A DNA stretch of 64,000 nucleotides, taken from positions 1,488,001 through 1,552,000 of the forward strand of contig CAVOFR010000007.1 in assembly GCA_963695075.1 (NCBI GenBank), in the 5' to 3' direction. The stretch is from CAWCAL01 sp963695075. GTDB lineage: Bacteria; Actinomycetota; Acidimicrobiia; Acidimicrobiales; CAWCAL01. Each line of letters begins with the position of its first letter. The stretch's first letter is position 1. The notes under the pieces were generated by a model, which did not search any database, was not told the origin of the DNA, and saw only the letters and a list, made by a program, of their open reading frames with translations. Shown here piece by piece: positions 8,930 through 17,628 of this stretch. Made by a program: the position numbers and the translations under genes.

Positions 8930-9388
8930 GTGGCAGAGCTCTTGGGTCGCGCCCCCATGGGCGGCTACGCCGTCGTCGTGCGAAGGGTGAGTGACCGGAC
9001 GCCGGTGGTGATCCGCAACGCCTCTCGGCTCGAGGATGGCACTCCCATGCCGACGCGGTACTGGTTGGTGGGCGACCGTGAACGGGTGATGGTCGGTCGC
9101 GTCGAGGCGGCCGGTGGCGTGCGTCGGGCCGAGGCCGCCGTCGATCCCGCCGAGCTCGCCGCGGCCCATGACCGATACGCGGCCGACCGGAACCGAGCTG
9201 CGGCCCGGACCGAGGCCGCCGACGCCGCGAACGGTCCGGGGCGCCCCACCGCTTCCGGGGGAGTGGGAGGCACCCGTCGGGGGGTCAAGTGCCTGCATGC
9301 CCACTACGCCTGGTGGTTGGCCGGCGGCGACGACCCTGTCGGGCGATGGACCCACCAGCAGCTGTCGGCGATGGGATCGGCCGAATGA
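8930..9388 (+). CDS. DUF501 protein
   Basis: Conserved actinobacterial protein of unknown function normally found between ftsB and ppx. The family core is present: LLGRAPMG, NASRLEDGTPMPTRYWLVG, VGRVEAAGGVRRAE and the C-terminal GVKCLHAHYAWWLAGGDDPVGRW. The 152-residue length is typical. GTG 8930 is the only usable start after the coxG stop, although the preceding in-frame residues (DRRDER) also look like family sequence. Stop overlaps the ppx ATG by four bases. Confidence 0.88.
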   Translation: MAELLGRAPMGGYAVVVRRVSDRTPVVIRNASRLEDGTPMPTRYWLVGDRERVMVGRVEAAGGVRRAEAAVDPAELAAAHDRYAADRNRAAARTEAADAANGPGRPTASGGVGGTRRGVKCLHAHYAWWLAGGDDPVGRWTHQQLSAMGSAE

Positions 9389-10305
9389 CCGGGGCCACCG
9401 CGGCCGTCGACTGCGGCACCAACTCGACTCGATTGCTCATCGTCGACGAACAGGGCGCGGCGCTGGAGCGTCGGATGACCATCACCCGACTGGGCCAGGG
9501 GGTCGACGCCACCCGGGAGCTGGACGCCGAGGCCGTCGGGCGCACCCTCGACCAGCTCGGTGAGCATCGCCGGTCGATGGATCGGCACGGGGTCCGCTCC
9601 TTCCGGGCCATCGCCACTTCGGCGGTCCGCGACGCGACGAACCGAGCTGCGCTGTTCGAGCCGGCCGAGGCGATCCTGGGCCAGCCGCTCGAGATGATCC
9701 CCGGTGACGAAGAGGCTCGGCTCTCCTTCCGGGGAGCCGTGGCCGGACTCGACCGAGCGGGTGGGCCGTTCCTGGTCATCGACATCGGTGGCGGCTCGAC
9801 CGAGTTCGCATTCGGCCTCGCCGAGTGTGACGAGTCGATGTCGCTCGATCTCGGATGTGTCCGGCTGACCGAGCGCTACCTGCTGCACGATCCGCCCTGG
9901 GCCGAGGAGCTTTCGGCCGCGATCTCGCTGGCCGAAGCCCACGTGGATGACATGTTCCTGTCGATGCCCGACGTTGCCACCGCCGGCACGGTGATCGGGG
10001 TGGCGGGCACCATCTCGACGGTGGCCGCGGTGGAGATCGGCCTCTCCGAGTACGACCGTGACGTGATCCACCACTTCCGGTTGGGCCGTGAGGCGGTCGA
10101 GGACGTCTTCCGCACGCTCGCCACCGAGGCGCTGGCGGACCGCATCCACAATCCGGGCCTCGAGCCCGAGCGGGGTGAGGTCATCGTCGGCGGCCTCTGC
10201 GTCCTGGTGGCGGTGATGCGCCGACTCGGGCTGGACGAGCTGCTGGTGTCGGAGAGCGACATCCTCGACGGCATCGTGGCCGACCTCCGTTCCGACCCTG
10301 GGTGA
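9385..10305 (+). CDS. ppx: Ppx/GppA exopolyphosphatase
   Basis: Removes terminal phosphate from polyphosphate or pppGpp in the cytosol. The 306-residue protein has the actin-like phosphate 1 loop AVDCGTNSTRLLIVD, the phosphate 2 segment VIDIGGGSTEFAF (about residue 130), SLDLGCVRLTERY and a VAGTISTVAAV motif. It is the short actinobacterial form without the C-terminal HD domain. ATG 9385 overlaps the DUF501 stop, giving an eno-ftsB//DUF501-ppx order broken only by the cox cluster. Confidence 0.93.
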   Translation: MTGATAAVDCGTNSTRLLIVDEQGAALERRMTITRLGQGVDATRELDAEAVGRTLDQLGEHRRSMDRHGVRSFRAIATSAVRDATNRAALFEPAEAILGQPLEMIPGDEEARLSFRGAVAGLDRAGGPFLVIDIGGGSTEFAFGLAECDESMSLDLGCVRLTERYLLHDPPWAEELSAAISLAEAHVDDMFLSMPDVATAGTVIGVAGTISTVAAVEIGLSEYDRDVIHHFRLGREAVEDVFRTLATEALADRIHNPGLEPERGEVIVGGLCVLVAVMRRLGLDELLVSESDILDGIVADLRSDPG

Positions 10306-10354
10306 GATTCCCCATACCGCGGTCACGCTGGGTGGTTCTATCGTTACCCAAAGA

Positions 10355-10525
10355 GACATGGCCACGAATGGCGGCGATGTCACTGGGTGCAAGCAAAGAT
10401 CCGGCTGGCGACATCTGGTCGCAGGGCCAACCGGGGAGCCACAGCGAAACCGGCCCCAGTGGGGCGAGCCCGCGCGAGCGGGTTGGAGACGGCTCGGGAC
10501 GAGTCCCGGGCCATTTCCGCGTCTC
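10355..10525 (+). ncRNA. Candidate structured RNA downstream of ppx (unassigned)
   Basis: Several nested hairpins are visible. A hairpin spans 10355-10381 (GACAT/ATGTC closing GCCA/TGGC). A long-range stem CACTGGG (10381-10387) with CCCAGTG (10455-10461) closes a multibranch loop containing GCGAC/GTCGC (10408-10422) and CCGG/CCGG (10431/10450). Further hairpins are CCCGC-gcga-GCGGG (10469-10482) and GAGACG/CGTCTC (10486/10520) enclosing CGGGAC/GTCCCG. A strong terminator follows. No known riboswitch or housekeeping RNA signature was recognised. It could be a 3' UTR, an sRNA or chance structure in GC-rich DNA. Confidence 0.35.
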
Positions 10526-10534
10526 GGACCTACT

Positions 10535-10575
10535 TCTGGTCCGTCACCGTCGGATTCCGGTGGTGACGGACCAGA
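10535..10575. terminator. Bidirectional hairpin between ppx and VOC gene
   Basis: Positions 10535-10548 and 10562-10575 form a perfect 14-bp stem (TCTGGTCCGTCACC with its complement) around a 13-base loop. It lies between two converging genes, so it probably stops transcripts from both sides. Confidence 0.75.
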
Positions 10576-10596
10576 TTCGGGGAGGGCGGGGGAGGG

Positions 10597-10956
10597 TCAG
10601 CCGCCGGTGGCGATGCAGAACCGGTTTCCCTCGGGGTCGGCCATGATCTTCCATCGGAAACCCATGATCTCGTGGTCCTCGACGTGGGACCCACCGAGGC
10701 CGATCACCGCCTCCTGAGCCACCTCGAGGTCCTCGACCCCGGTGTCGATGTGGAGCCGTCCGTCGGGCGATCCGGCATCGGGCGACAACTGGAGGGCGAC
10801 CGACACCCCGCCCTCGTGTTGCGGTTCCAGCCAACAGAATCCCGGGAACTCCCGGGCCACGCCGACGCCCAGGAACGCCGACCAGAACGCCTTCTGGCCC
10901 TCGTAGTCCGTCACGTTGATCACCACGGATCCGACCGTGCCGATGGCGCTGCTCAT
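10597..10956 (-). CDS. VOC/glyoxalase-like protein
   Basis: A 119-residue vicinal-oxygen-chelate fold protein; such proteins include glyoxalases, dioxygenases and resistance proteins, and no substrate can be assigned. Visible features are the beta-alpha start VVINVTDYEGQKAFWSAFLG, the LHIDTGVEDLE segment and the C-terminal MADPEGNRFCIA. The start was placed at ATG 10956 because a GAGGGGAG ribosome site lies eight bases upstream; an earlier ATG at 10983 has no such site. Single gene, divergent from the aminotransferase. Confidence 0.85.
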   Translation of the reverse strand: MSSAIGTVGSVVINVTDYEGQKAFWSAFLGVGVAREFPGFCWLEPQHEGGVSVALQLSPDAGSPDGRLHIDTGVEDLEVAQEAVIGLGGSHVEDHEIMGFRWKIMADPEGNRFCIATGG

Positions 10957-11009
10957 GGGTTTCTCCCCTCGTCGGGCCGACAATGGCTCCTGCGCCGACC
11001 ATAGCTAGC

Positions 11010-12101
11010 ATGCTCGCCGTGCCGACGACTGATCGCGTGCTGATGGGCCCGGGCCCCTGCAATCCCTATCCCGAGGCCGTCGCCGCCCTGGGTCGCCCCA
11101 TGCTCGGCCACCTCGATCCAGAGTTCCTCGAGCTCCTCGACGAGCTGAACGACCGGCTCCGGGTCGTGCTGGCCACGGCGAACGACCTCACGTTCCCGCT
11201 CAGCGGAACCGGTTCGGCCGGAATGGAGGCCGCCATCGTCAACACCGTCGGCCCGGGTGACGCCATCGTGGTGGGAGTCAACGGTGTCTTCGGGCAGCGC
11301 ATGGTCGAGGTGGCACGGCGGTGCGGGGCCGACGTGGCCCCGGTCGAGTTCGACTGGGGTCGACCGGTCGATCCCGAGCGGCTGGCGGCAGCCCATCCGG
11401 CCCCGAAGGTGATCGCGGTCGTCCACGCCGAGACGTCGACCGGGACCCGATCGGATCTCGCGGCCATCGGGTCGGTCAAGGGCGACGCTCTCCTCCTGGC
11501 CGACGTGGTCACGTCGGCGGGCGGAATCGAGCTCGCCGTCGACGGTTGGGGAGTCGATGTTGCCTACAGCGGCACCCAGAAGTGCCTCGGCGTGGCTCCG
11601 GGTCTCGCGCCCATGACGTTCTCGGCCGCCGCCCACGACCGTTTCGTCGACCGATCACCGTCCTGGTATCTCGACGTGAGCATGATCGCCGACTACGTCC
11701 GAGGTGAGGGCGGGCGCTCCTATCACCACACGCCCCCGATCAGCATGCTCTTCTCACTCCACGCCGGTCTGGGTGCGATCCTCGACGAGGGCCTCGACGC
11801 CGCGGTCGAGAGGCACGCCCGGTGCGGTCGGGTCCTGCAGGACGGACTCGTCGAGCTCGGCTTCGAACTGTTCGCAGCCGAGGGCCACCGGCTCCCCGAG
11901 CTGACCACGGTCCGAGTGCCCGAGGGGATCGACGAGGCTGCGGTCAGGCGCGCCCTGCTCGAGCGCTACGGCATCGAGATCGGGGGTGGACTCGGGGCCT
12001 ACGCCGGTCGTATGTGGAGGATCGGTTGCATGGGCCACACTGCCCGCATGAGGAACGTCCGACTTCTGCTCGCCGCCCTGGCCGAGCTCCTCGACCGATG
12101 A
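11010..12101 (+). CDS. Class V aminotransferase, alanine-glyoxylate aminotransferase family
   Basis: PLP enzyme that transfers an amino group, usually to glyoxylate. The fold-type I layout is clear: LMGPGPCNPYPE near the start, LSGTGSAGMEAA (cofactor-phosphate loop), HAETSTGT, the Asp of LADVVTSAGGIELAVD, and the Schiff-base Lys in YSGTQKCLGVAPGLAP. C-terminal GAYAGRMWRIGCMGHTA is typical. Start chosen at ATG 11010 (363 aa) because the family begins close to LMGPGP; ATG 10983 would add nine residues. Stop overlaps the GNAT ATG by four bases. Confidence 0.9.
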   Translation: MLAVPTTDRVLMGPGPCNPYPEAVAALGRPMLGHLDPEFLELLDELNDRLRVVLATANDLTFPLSGTGSAGMEAAIVNTVGPGDAIVVGVNGVFGQRMVEVARRCGADVAPVEFDWGRPVDPERLAAAHPAPKVIAVVHAETSTGTRSDLAAIGSVKGDALLLADVVTSAGGIELAVDGWGVDVAYSGTQKCLGVAPGLAPMTFSAAAHDRFVDRSPSWYLDVSMIADYVRGEGGRSYHHTPPISMLFSLHAGLGAILDEGLDAAVERHARCGRVLQDGLVELGFELFAAEGHRLPELTTVRVPEGIDEAAVRRALLERYGIEIGGGLGAYAGRMWRIGCMGHTARMRNVRLLLAALAELLDR

Positions 12102-12688
12102 GCAGCCTCTTCGGCCGCCGCGTCATGCTGCGTCCGTTGACCGTCAAGGACTTCCCGGCGTGGAGGGAGGTCCGCCGGGCGAACGGCGAGTGGCTCACCA
12201 GGTGGGAACCGATGCGCAATCCCACCCATCCGGATGTGGTCGAGAGTCGCGAGGCGTTCTCGGTGCGATGCTCAGCTCGGCAGCGGGAACGCCAGCTCGG
12301 GACAGGCTTCGGGCTCGGCATCTTCGTCGACGGGCGGTTCCGGGGCGAGATCAACATCAACGCCGTCCACCGCGGGCCGTTCCAGTCCGCCTATGTCGGC
12401 TATTGGATCGATCAGCGGGTGGCCGGACGGGGCTACACGCCCGAGTCGTTGGTCGTCATCCTCCGCTACGCCTTCGAGGACCTGTCCCTGCACCGGCTCC
12501 AGATCTCGATCGTTCCTCGCAACCAGTCCAGTCTGCGGGTCGTCGACAAGCTCGGCCTACGGGTGGAGGGTCTGGCCGAGCGTTATCTCGAGATCAACGG
12601 CGTGTGGGAGGACCATCTCCGCTATGCCGTCACCGCCGAGGAATGGGCCGAACACGGGCCGAGCTGGGTCGCCGACTGGATCCACTGA
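12098..12688 (+). CDS. GNAT acetyltransferase, RimJ/RimL type
   Basis: Acetyl-CoA-dependent N-acetyltransferase, possibly acting on a protein N-terminus. The 196 residues show the RimJ layout: GRRVMLRPLTVKDFPAWREVR, an acceptor region around WEPMRNPTH, the acetyl-CoA loop region YWIDQRVAGRGYTPESL (Q/R-x-x-G-x-G variant) and the YAFEDLSLHRLQISIVPRNQ-S motif with VVDKLGL. ATG 12098 overlaps the aminotransferase stop, so they are co-transcribed; the gene converges on the sigma factor. Confidence 0.9.
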   Translation: MSSLFGRRVMLRPLTVKDFPAWREVRRANGEWLTRWEPMRNPTHPDVVESREAFSVRCSARQRERQLGTGFGLGIFVDGRFRGEININAVHRGPFQSAYVGYWIDQRVAGRGYTPESLVVILRYAFEDLSLHRLQISIVPRNQSSLRVVDKLGLRVEGLAERYLEINGVWEDHLRYAVTAEEWAEHGPSWVADWIH

Positions 12689-12714
12689 CCGCCAGTGCGC
12701 CCGAAGGGCACCCG

Positions 12715-13662
12715 TTAGCTGTAGAGCAGGTCGCGGGCGCCGGTGTCGGCGGTGGGATGGCGCAACTTCGACATCGCCCGGTTCTCGATCTGGCGGATGC
12801 GCTCACGGGTGAGACCGAAGCTCTCGCCCACTTCGTCGAGGGTGCGGGGCTCGCCGCGGTCCAAGCCGTAGCGCAGGTACAGGATCTTCTTCTCACGATC
12901 GTCGAGAGGGGCGAAGAGCCGCTCGATCTCGGCGGGGAGCATGGCCTCGGCTGCGGCCTCGAGCGGTGAGGTGGCGTTGGGATCGGCGACGACATCGCCC
13001 AGCTCGGCGTCGCCGTCTTCTCGCAACGGGTTGGACAACGACAGGGTCTCGCCGGCGTAGCGGTAGATCTCGCTGACCTTGTCGATGGGCATGTCGAGCT
13101 CGGTGGAGAGCTCGGAGAGCGTGGCCGGTCGACCGAGCTTGATCTCGAGCGAGGACTGCGCCTTGCGCAACCGGGTGAGCTGATCGCCGGCATGAACCGG
13201 AAGCCGGATGGTGCGCCCGGTGTTGGCGATACCTCTGGTTATGGCCTGTCGGATCCACCAAGTGGCGTAGGTGGAGAACTTGAAACCCTTCCGCCAATCG
13301 AACTTCTCGACGGCATGGATCAGCCCGAGGTTGCCCTCTTGGACCAGATCGAGCAGGGGGAGCTCGGAGGCCTGGTACTTCTTGGCGATGGAGACCACCA
13401 GCCGGAGGTTGGACTTGATGAAGGTGTCGGTGGCGTCGCCGCCCTGGCGCACGGACCGGCGCAGCTCGCGCTTTCGGGCCGGCGTGAGATTGTCGCCCCG
13501 TTCCCGGGCCGCCTCGATCTCCTGGCGGGCCTCGGTGCCCTTCTCGATGAGCTGGGCGAGGCGGGCCTCGTCGTCCTTGGTCAGCAGGGGATGCTTGCCG
13601 ATGTCGATCAGATAGAGCCTGACCAGGTCTTCATCGCTGCTCTCGGGCCGCTTCTGCGCCAC
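12715..13662 (-). CDS. Sigma-70 family primary-type (group 1/2) sigma factor
   Basis: Directs RNA polymerase to promoters. The 315-residue protein has region 1.2 (DLVRLYLIDIGKHPLLTKDDE), region 2 (NLRLVVSIAKKYQ, LPLLDLVQEGNLGLIHAVEKFDWRKG, FSTYATWWIRQAITR), region 3 and region 4 (LRYGLDRGEPRTLDEVGESFGLTRERIRQIE). It lacks the acidic region 1.1, so it is either a short principal sigma or a group 2 (SigB/HrdB-like) factor; the gene name is left open. GTG start at 13662 with AAGGTGAG nearby upstream. Confidence 0.95.
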   Translation of the reverse strand: MAQKRPESSDEDLVRLYLIDIGKHPLLTKDDEARLAQLIEKGTEARQEIEAARERGDNLTPARKRELRRSVRQGGDATDTFIKSNLRLVVSIAKKYQASELPLLDLVQEGNLGLIHAVEKFDWRKGFKFSTYATWWIRQAITRGIANTGRTIRLPVHAGDQLTRLRKAQSSLEIKLGRPATLSELSTELDMPIDKVSEIYRYAGETLSLSNPLREDGDAELGDVVADPNATSPLEAAAEAMLPAEIERLFAPLDDREKKILYLRYGLDRGEPRTLDEVGESFGLTRERIRQIENRAMSKLRHPTADTGARDLLYS

Positions 13663-13866
13663 GTAATCTCACCTTCACAGGTCTGAGGAGGTCGGGGTCG
13701 GATGACCGATCAAGCTTACGGTCGCCGCCCGCGAGTCCCACCGGCATCGCCTGGGCAGCATCGGGAATTGTCGCATGCTTGTCAAGCTCGCCCGGGAACC
13801 GGAGCGGCCGTGAGCGTCGGTTTTCGCCGGTACGGGACCAGTTTTCGGCACGGGGACCGGGATTTG

Positions 13867-14631
13867 TCAGCGGGAGCCGCCGATTCTGGCCTTTAGCCCG
13901 GCCAACAGCTCGGCGAACGCCGGCTGCTCGACCGACCAGAGCTGATCGACCAGCTCCCGGTCGACCGCATCGCCGTGGTCGTCGATGCCGGCCATGTCGT
14001 ACAGGGTCGCCTTGACCCGTCGGGCCAGCTCGGGCGGTGCCGCGGCCGCCCGAGCCGCCAGAGTCCGGGCCTCGTCGAGCAGTCGGTCGTCGTCGACGCA
14101 GCGCCAGACCAGTCCGGCCCGCTCGGCCTCGTCGCCGTCGAGTACCTCACCGAAGAGCACGGCCGCCATGGCCGCCTCGATCCCCGCGATGCGGCGGAAC
14201 ATCCAGGTGTGGCCTCCGCCCGGGTGGATCCCGAGCTGTAGGAAGCGGGTGTCGAAACGGGCGCTGCGGGCCGCGAGCCGCAGGTCGCAGACGAGCGCCA
14301 GGTTCATTCCCGCCCCGACGGCCGGGCCGTTGACGGCCGCGATCGTGGGCAGCGGTGAACGCCCGACCCGGAGGAACCCCTCGTAGACCGCCCGCAGGCC
14401 CTCCTCGGCCGCCTCGCCCAGGTGGGAGAGGTCGGCACCGGCGCAGAACGCGGGCGGTGCTCCGGTGACGACCACGGCACCGACGTCGTCGGAGGACTCG
14501 AGTCGTTCGAACACCGCGGTGATCTCGCCGCACAGCTCGAGGTCGAGGGCGTTGCGTCGACCGGGATCGTTCAGCGTCACGGTTGCCACGCGGTCGACCG
14601 TCTCGACCAGGACGCGGGGGGGATCAGCCAT
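13867..14631 (-). CDS. Enoyl-CoA hydratase/isomerase family protein
   Basis: Crotonase fold, usually hydrating enoyl-CoA in beta-oxidation. The 254-residue protein has VTLNDPGRRNALD, the oxyanion-hole segment FCAGADLSHL and NGPAVGAGMNLALVCDLRLAA. The stretch equivalent to PEI-LG-PGxGGT reads TRFLQLGIHPGGGHT, and the position of the second catalytic Glu falls in AAMAAVLFGE. Both canonical glutamates appear to be missing by eye, so it may catalyse isomerisation or another crotonase reaction rather than hydration. Its ATG overlaps the end of the epimerase gene by eight bases. Confidence 0.88.
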   Translation of the reverse strand: MADPPRVLVETVDRVATVTLNDPGRRNALDLELCGEITAVFERLESSDDVGAVVVTGAPPAFCAGADLSHLGEAAEEGLRAVYEGFLRVGRSPLPTIAAVNGPAVGAGMNLALVCDLRLAARSARFDTRFLQLGIHPGGGHTWMFRRIAGIEAAMAAVLFGEVLDGDEAERAGLVWRCVDDDRLLDEARTLAARAAAAPPELARRVKATLYDMAGIDDHGDAVDRELVDQLWSVEQPAFAELLAGLKARIGGSR

Positions 14632-15664
14632 GGTCTCTGACCACGGCGGGGGAGTGACGGAAGAATTGCTCGACGTCGCGCTGGTAGTGGTACTCGGGCT
14701 CGTTCTCGCCGACGGTCTGCCGCAGCCTCAGCGCTTCGACGAAGGCCTGGACCGCCCCGGCCGACGTGAAGCGGTACTCGAAGCCCTGGTCCTTCAGACG
14801 TCGGTTGTCGACGCCGCGGCCGTAGCGCAGCAGGCTGAGCAGCTCGGGGGGAAGCACCACTCCGAGCCGCCGGAGCGGCGCGGTGATGAGCGTCGCCCCC
14901 AGAGGTGGAAGGGCGAAGGTGCGCTTGCCGCAGATCTTGGCCACCTCGGACCAGGGGAGCAGTCCGTCGCCGGCAACGTTGTAGATCCCGGGCAGTTCGT
15001 GGTCGAGGGCGTAGAGGGTGGCGCGCATGACGTCGTCCTCGTGGACGAACTGGAAGCGCGGATCGAAGCCGAACACGCTCGGGACCAGCGGGAGGGACAG
15101 GGCTCGGGTGAGCGGCGTGCTGATCTCGGGACCGAGCACGTTGGAGAACCGCAGCAGGCTGACGGTGACGTGGGGACTGTCCTCGGCGAAGTCGCGCACA
15201 TAGCTCTCGACCTGTTCGAGGGTCTGTTCGACGCGGGATCGCGGCGTTCGACTGCGGGGTGTGGATTCCTTGAACCAGACCGGATCTTCGGGGGCGGTGC
15301 CGTAGACGTACGCGGAGCTCTTGACGATGACGTTGCGGACGGTGCTGCCCGGAGCCGAGGCCGCGGCGAACATGTTCATGGTGCCGATGACGTTGATCTC
15401 GTTCATCTGGCGGGGGGTGACACTGGTCGAGTCGACCACCAGGAACGTGTGGACGATCGTGTCGATCTCTGCCGCCTCGACGATCCGAGCCAGGATCGAG
15501 TAGCTCTCGTCCACCCGTACGTACTCGGTGCGTTCGAACTCGAAATTGGGTTCGTCCTTGTCGAGGCCGACGATCACGTCGACGGTCGGGTCACGCTCGA
15601 GAGCTTGAGCCAGCCGGCCACCCCAGAACGACGCCAGTCCGGTCACGAGGATGCGACGGCCCAT
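14624..15664 (-). CDS. NAD-dependent epimerase/dehydratase family protein
   Basis: Extended SDR enzyme. The 346-residue product begins GRRILVTGLASFWGGRLAQAL, a glycine-rich NAD(P) loop of the form TGxxxFxGxxL, and has the YVYG catalytic Tyr region (SSAYVYG at about 127, with the Ser/Tyr but no classical YxxxK; the Lys position is uncertain). Late segments FQFVHEDDVMRATLYAL and YNVAGDG are typical. The ATG overlaps the acyltransferase stop by one base. The pairing of this SDR with an acyltransferase recurs in Actinobacteria and hints at lipid metabolism. Confidence 0.85.
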   Translation of the reverse strand: MGRRILVTGLASFWGGRLAQALERDPTVDVIVGLDKDEPNFEFERTEYVRVDESYSILARIVEAAEIDTIVHTFLVVDSTSVTPRQMNEINVIGTMNMFAAASAPGSTVRNVIVKSSAYVYGTAPEDPVWFKESTPRSRTPRSRVEQTLEQVESYVRDFAEDSPHVTVSLLRFSNVLGPEISTPLTRALSLPLVPSVFGFDPRFQFVHEDDVMRATLYALDHELPGIYNVAGDGLLPWSEVAKICGKRTFALPPLGATLITAPLRRLGVVLPPELLSLLRYGRGVDNRRLKDQGFEYRFTSAGAVQAFVEALRLRQTVGENEPEYHYQRDVEQFFRHSPAVVRDHG

Positions 15665-16554
15665 CAGCCGAACCAGGGGGAGTTGCGCTTGCGGAGCATC
15701 TCGAAGAGTGCCTCCTGGATGCGCTCGCGGATGTTCTCGGAGGTGTCCATGATCCGGCTCTTGGAGTAGCGGGGCTGATCGGGGGCGACGTCGAAGTGGA
15801 TCGGGTCGAGCACCTTGATGTTGAACTTGGCCGGCAGGGGCAGCAGCCCGAGCGGTCCACCGATGGCCATGTTGAGCGTGAAGGGCACGTACGGGACGCC
15901 GAGCGCCTTGGCGGCATTGGGGAACTTCATGAGGATCGGCATGGCCTCCTCCGATCCGACGACGGCCACCGGCACGATGGGTACGCCGGCCCGCATGGCG
16001 ATCTCGACGTAGCCGCCCCGCCCGAACCGCCGAAGCCGGTAGCGGTCCTTCATCAGCTTGCCGGTGCCCTTGGTTCCCTCGGGGAAGACGAGGGTGAGCT
16101 CGTTCTGTTCGCGCAGGAGCCGGTAGGCGTTGTCGGGGTGGGCGGTGACGCCGCCGACCCGGGACCAGAGCGTGCCGACGACGGGCATCTCCCGGAACAT
16201 GTTGTCGGCCAAGCCGTAGACCGATCGGTTCAGTTCGGTCTCTATGCCGTGCATGATCACCGGAGCGTCGGTGGGGATGGCGCCGGCGTGGTTGGCCACG
16301 AGGAGGGCGCCACCCTCGGTGGGGATCTTCTCGAGCCCATCCCATTCCGCCCGGAACCAGTGATCGTAGAAGGGCTGGAAGGCGCGGCGGGCCAGCGCTC
16401 GCATGTGCTCGGAGCGGCCCCACTCGTCGACATCGGATCGGCGCGGATCGGGAAGCGGTTCGGCCGGTGCCGCGTCGGGCAGGTGGACGAGTGCCCCGGT
16501 CTTGTCCTCGGCGTCGGTCGTCGGCTTGGCGGTCGATGCCTTCTCGGTGGCCAT
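15664..16554 (-). CDS. Lysophospholipid acyltransferase (PlsC-like)
   Basis: Transfers acyl groups to glycerolipid acceptors at the membrane. The 296-residue protein carries the PlsC motif I as NHAGAIPTDA (His and Asp separated by six rather than four residues), VGGVTAHPDNA, the acceptor motif FPEGTKGTGK and the hydrophobic VPIVPVAVVGSEE segment. A disordered ~45-residue N-terminus precedes the domain. ATG 16554. It forms an operon with the epimerase and the enoyl-CoA hydratase family gene downstream. Confidence 0.88.
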   Translation of the reverse strand: MATEKASTAKPTTDAEDKTGALVHLPDAAPAEPLPDPRRSDVDEWGRSEHMRALARRAFQPFYDHWFRAEWDGLEKIPTEGGALLVANHAGAIPTDAPVIMHGIETELNRSVYGLADNMFREMPVVGTLWSRVGGVTAHPDNAYRLLREQNELTLVFPEGTKGTGKLMKDRYRLRRFGRGGYVEIAMRAGVPIVPVAVVGSEEAMPILMKFPNAAKALGVPYVPFTLNMAIGGPLGLLPLPAKFNIKVLDPIHFDVAPDQPRYSKSRIMDTSENIRERIQEALFEMLRKRNSPWFG

Positions 16555-16614
16555 CGGCGCAAGGATAGGTCGCCCCGCTCCGATCGGCTCAGCCGGATCG
16601 GACCGGGCGGCCGA

Positions 16615-17628
16615 TCAGCCGCATTCGGCCTCCATGCGGAGCGCGACATGGTTGGTGTCCGCCTCGATCAGGTGCTCCTGCTGCCCGACCCAGGTGCAGA
16701 GAGGATCGTCGTAGGGGTGCGACGAGAAGTCGGCGGTCAGCCGCCAGAGCCCTTCATCGAGCGTGAGGATCGCGAATCCGTCGTCGCGGCCTCTTGTGGC
16801 GACGTCGCTTCCGGCCACATCGGTGCCACCGTCGACCCGGACGGCGGTCACGACGGCATCGGTCGGGTCGAAATCCTCCAGGAACTGGAGCTCGACCGCG
16901 ACCTGGCCCGGGTCGAGTGGGGGCGTCTCCAGGGTGGGCACCACGCCGGTGCAGGGAGCGTGCTCGGCCGGGACGATCTCGACGGGGACCTTGTAGCGGA
17001 CCCCGACGACGTCGATCACAGCCTCGTAGGGCCCGACGGGGAGTGGCGTGCGATCCTGCCGGCAGGCGAGCGGGCCGGGCCCGGAGATGCCTCGGGACGC
17101 ACCCGGTGCGATATCGTCGTCGGGATCCGGCGGGAGACACATCGGCGTCATCAGGATCCGGTAGTTGAACGGTTGTTCGTCGAAGGCGAGTGTGTCGACG
17201 TCGACGCCGATGGGGTCGAACCAGGCGCCTCCTCCTTCGCAGAACCCGAACCGGCTCGGCTCGTCGCCGGTGTTGGTGATCACGACCCGGTACGGGAGGG
17301 GAACCCCCTGGCTGACGTGGTCATCGATCAGGAGCTCGACGCGGACACCGTCGCGTTCGATCACCGTGGGCGGCTGGGCCGGGGCGCTGGTCGTGGTCGG
17401 AAGCGTCGTCGCGGGAGCCGATGTCGCGGGCACCGTCGTCGTCGTGTCCGCGTCGCCGACGGTGACGGTCCGGTTCCCGCCACCGGCGGACAGCAGGACC
17501 GCACCGAGGGCGGCAACGCCGGCGACGGCACCGGCGGCCAGGGCAGCGAAACGGCGCCTCCTGCGCTGTTCGAGGCGCGGAATCCCCGAGACGAGGTCGT
17601 CGCGGATCGGGTCGAGCGGATCGGTCAC
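16615..17628 (-). CDS. Single-pass membrane protein, putative ECF-sigma partner
   Basis: 337 residues: about 27 basic cytoplasmic residues, one membrane helix (about 29-47, FAALAAGAVAGVAALGAVLL), a Thr/Pro-rich linker (TTTTVPATSAPATTLPTT) and a ~270-residue extracellular domain with paired cysteines. GTG start overlaps the stop of the ECF sigma gene by four bases. The position suggests an anti-sigma or sensor function, but there is no zinc-finger anti-sigma motif and the cytoplasmic part is very short. The extracellular domain is not recognised. Confidence 0.75.
   Translation of the reverse strand: MTDPLDPIRDDLVSGIPRLEQRRRRRFAALAAGAVAGVAALGAVLLSAGGGNRTVTVGDADTTTTVPATSAPATTLPTTTSAPAQPPTVIERDGVRVELLIDDHVSQGVPLPYRVVITNTGDEPSRFGFCEGGGAWFDPIGVDVDTLAFDEQPFNYRILMTPMCLPPDPDDDIAPGASRGISGPGPLACRQDRTPLPVGPYEAVIDVVGVRYKVPVEIVPAEHAPCTGVVPTLETPPLDPGQVAVELQFLEDFDPTDAVVTAVRVDGGTDVAGSDVATRGRDDGFAILTLDEGLWRLTADFSSHPYDDPLCTWVGQQEHLIEADTNHVALRMEAECG

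Noticed and set aside
10355..10525. Known riboswitch, RNase P, tmRNA or SRP RNA
   Set aside because: None of the conserved core sequences of these RNAs that I could recall is present on either strand.
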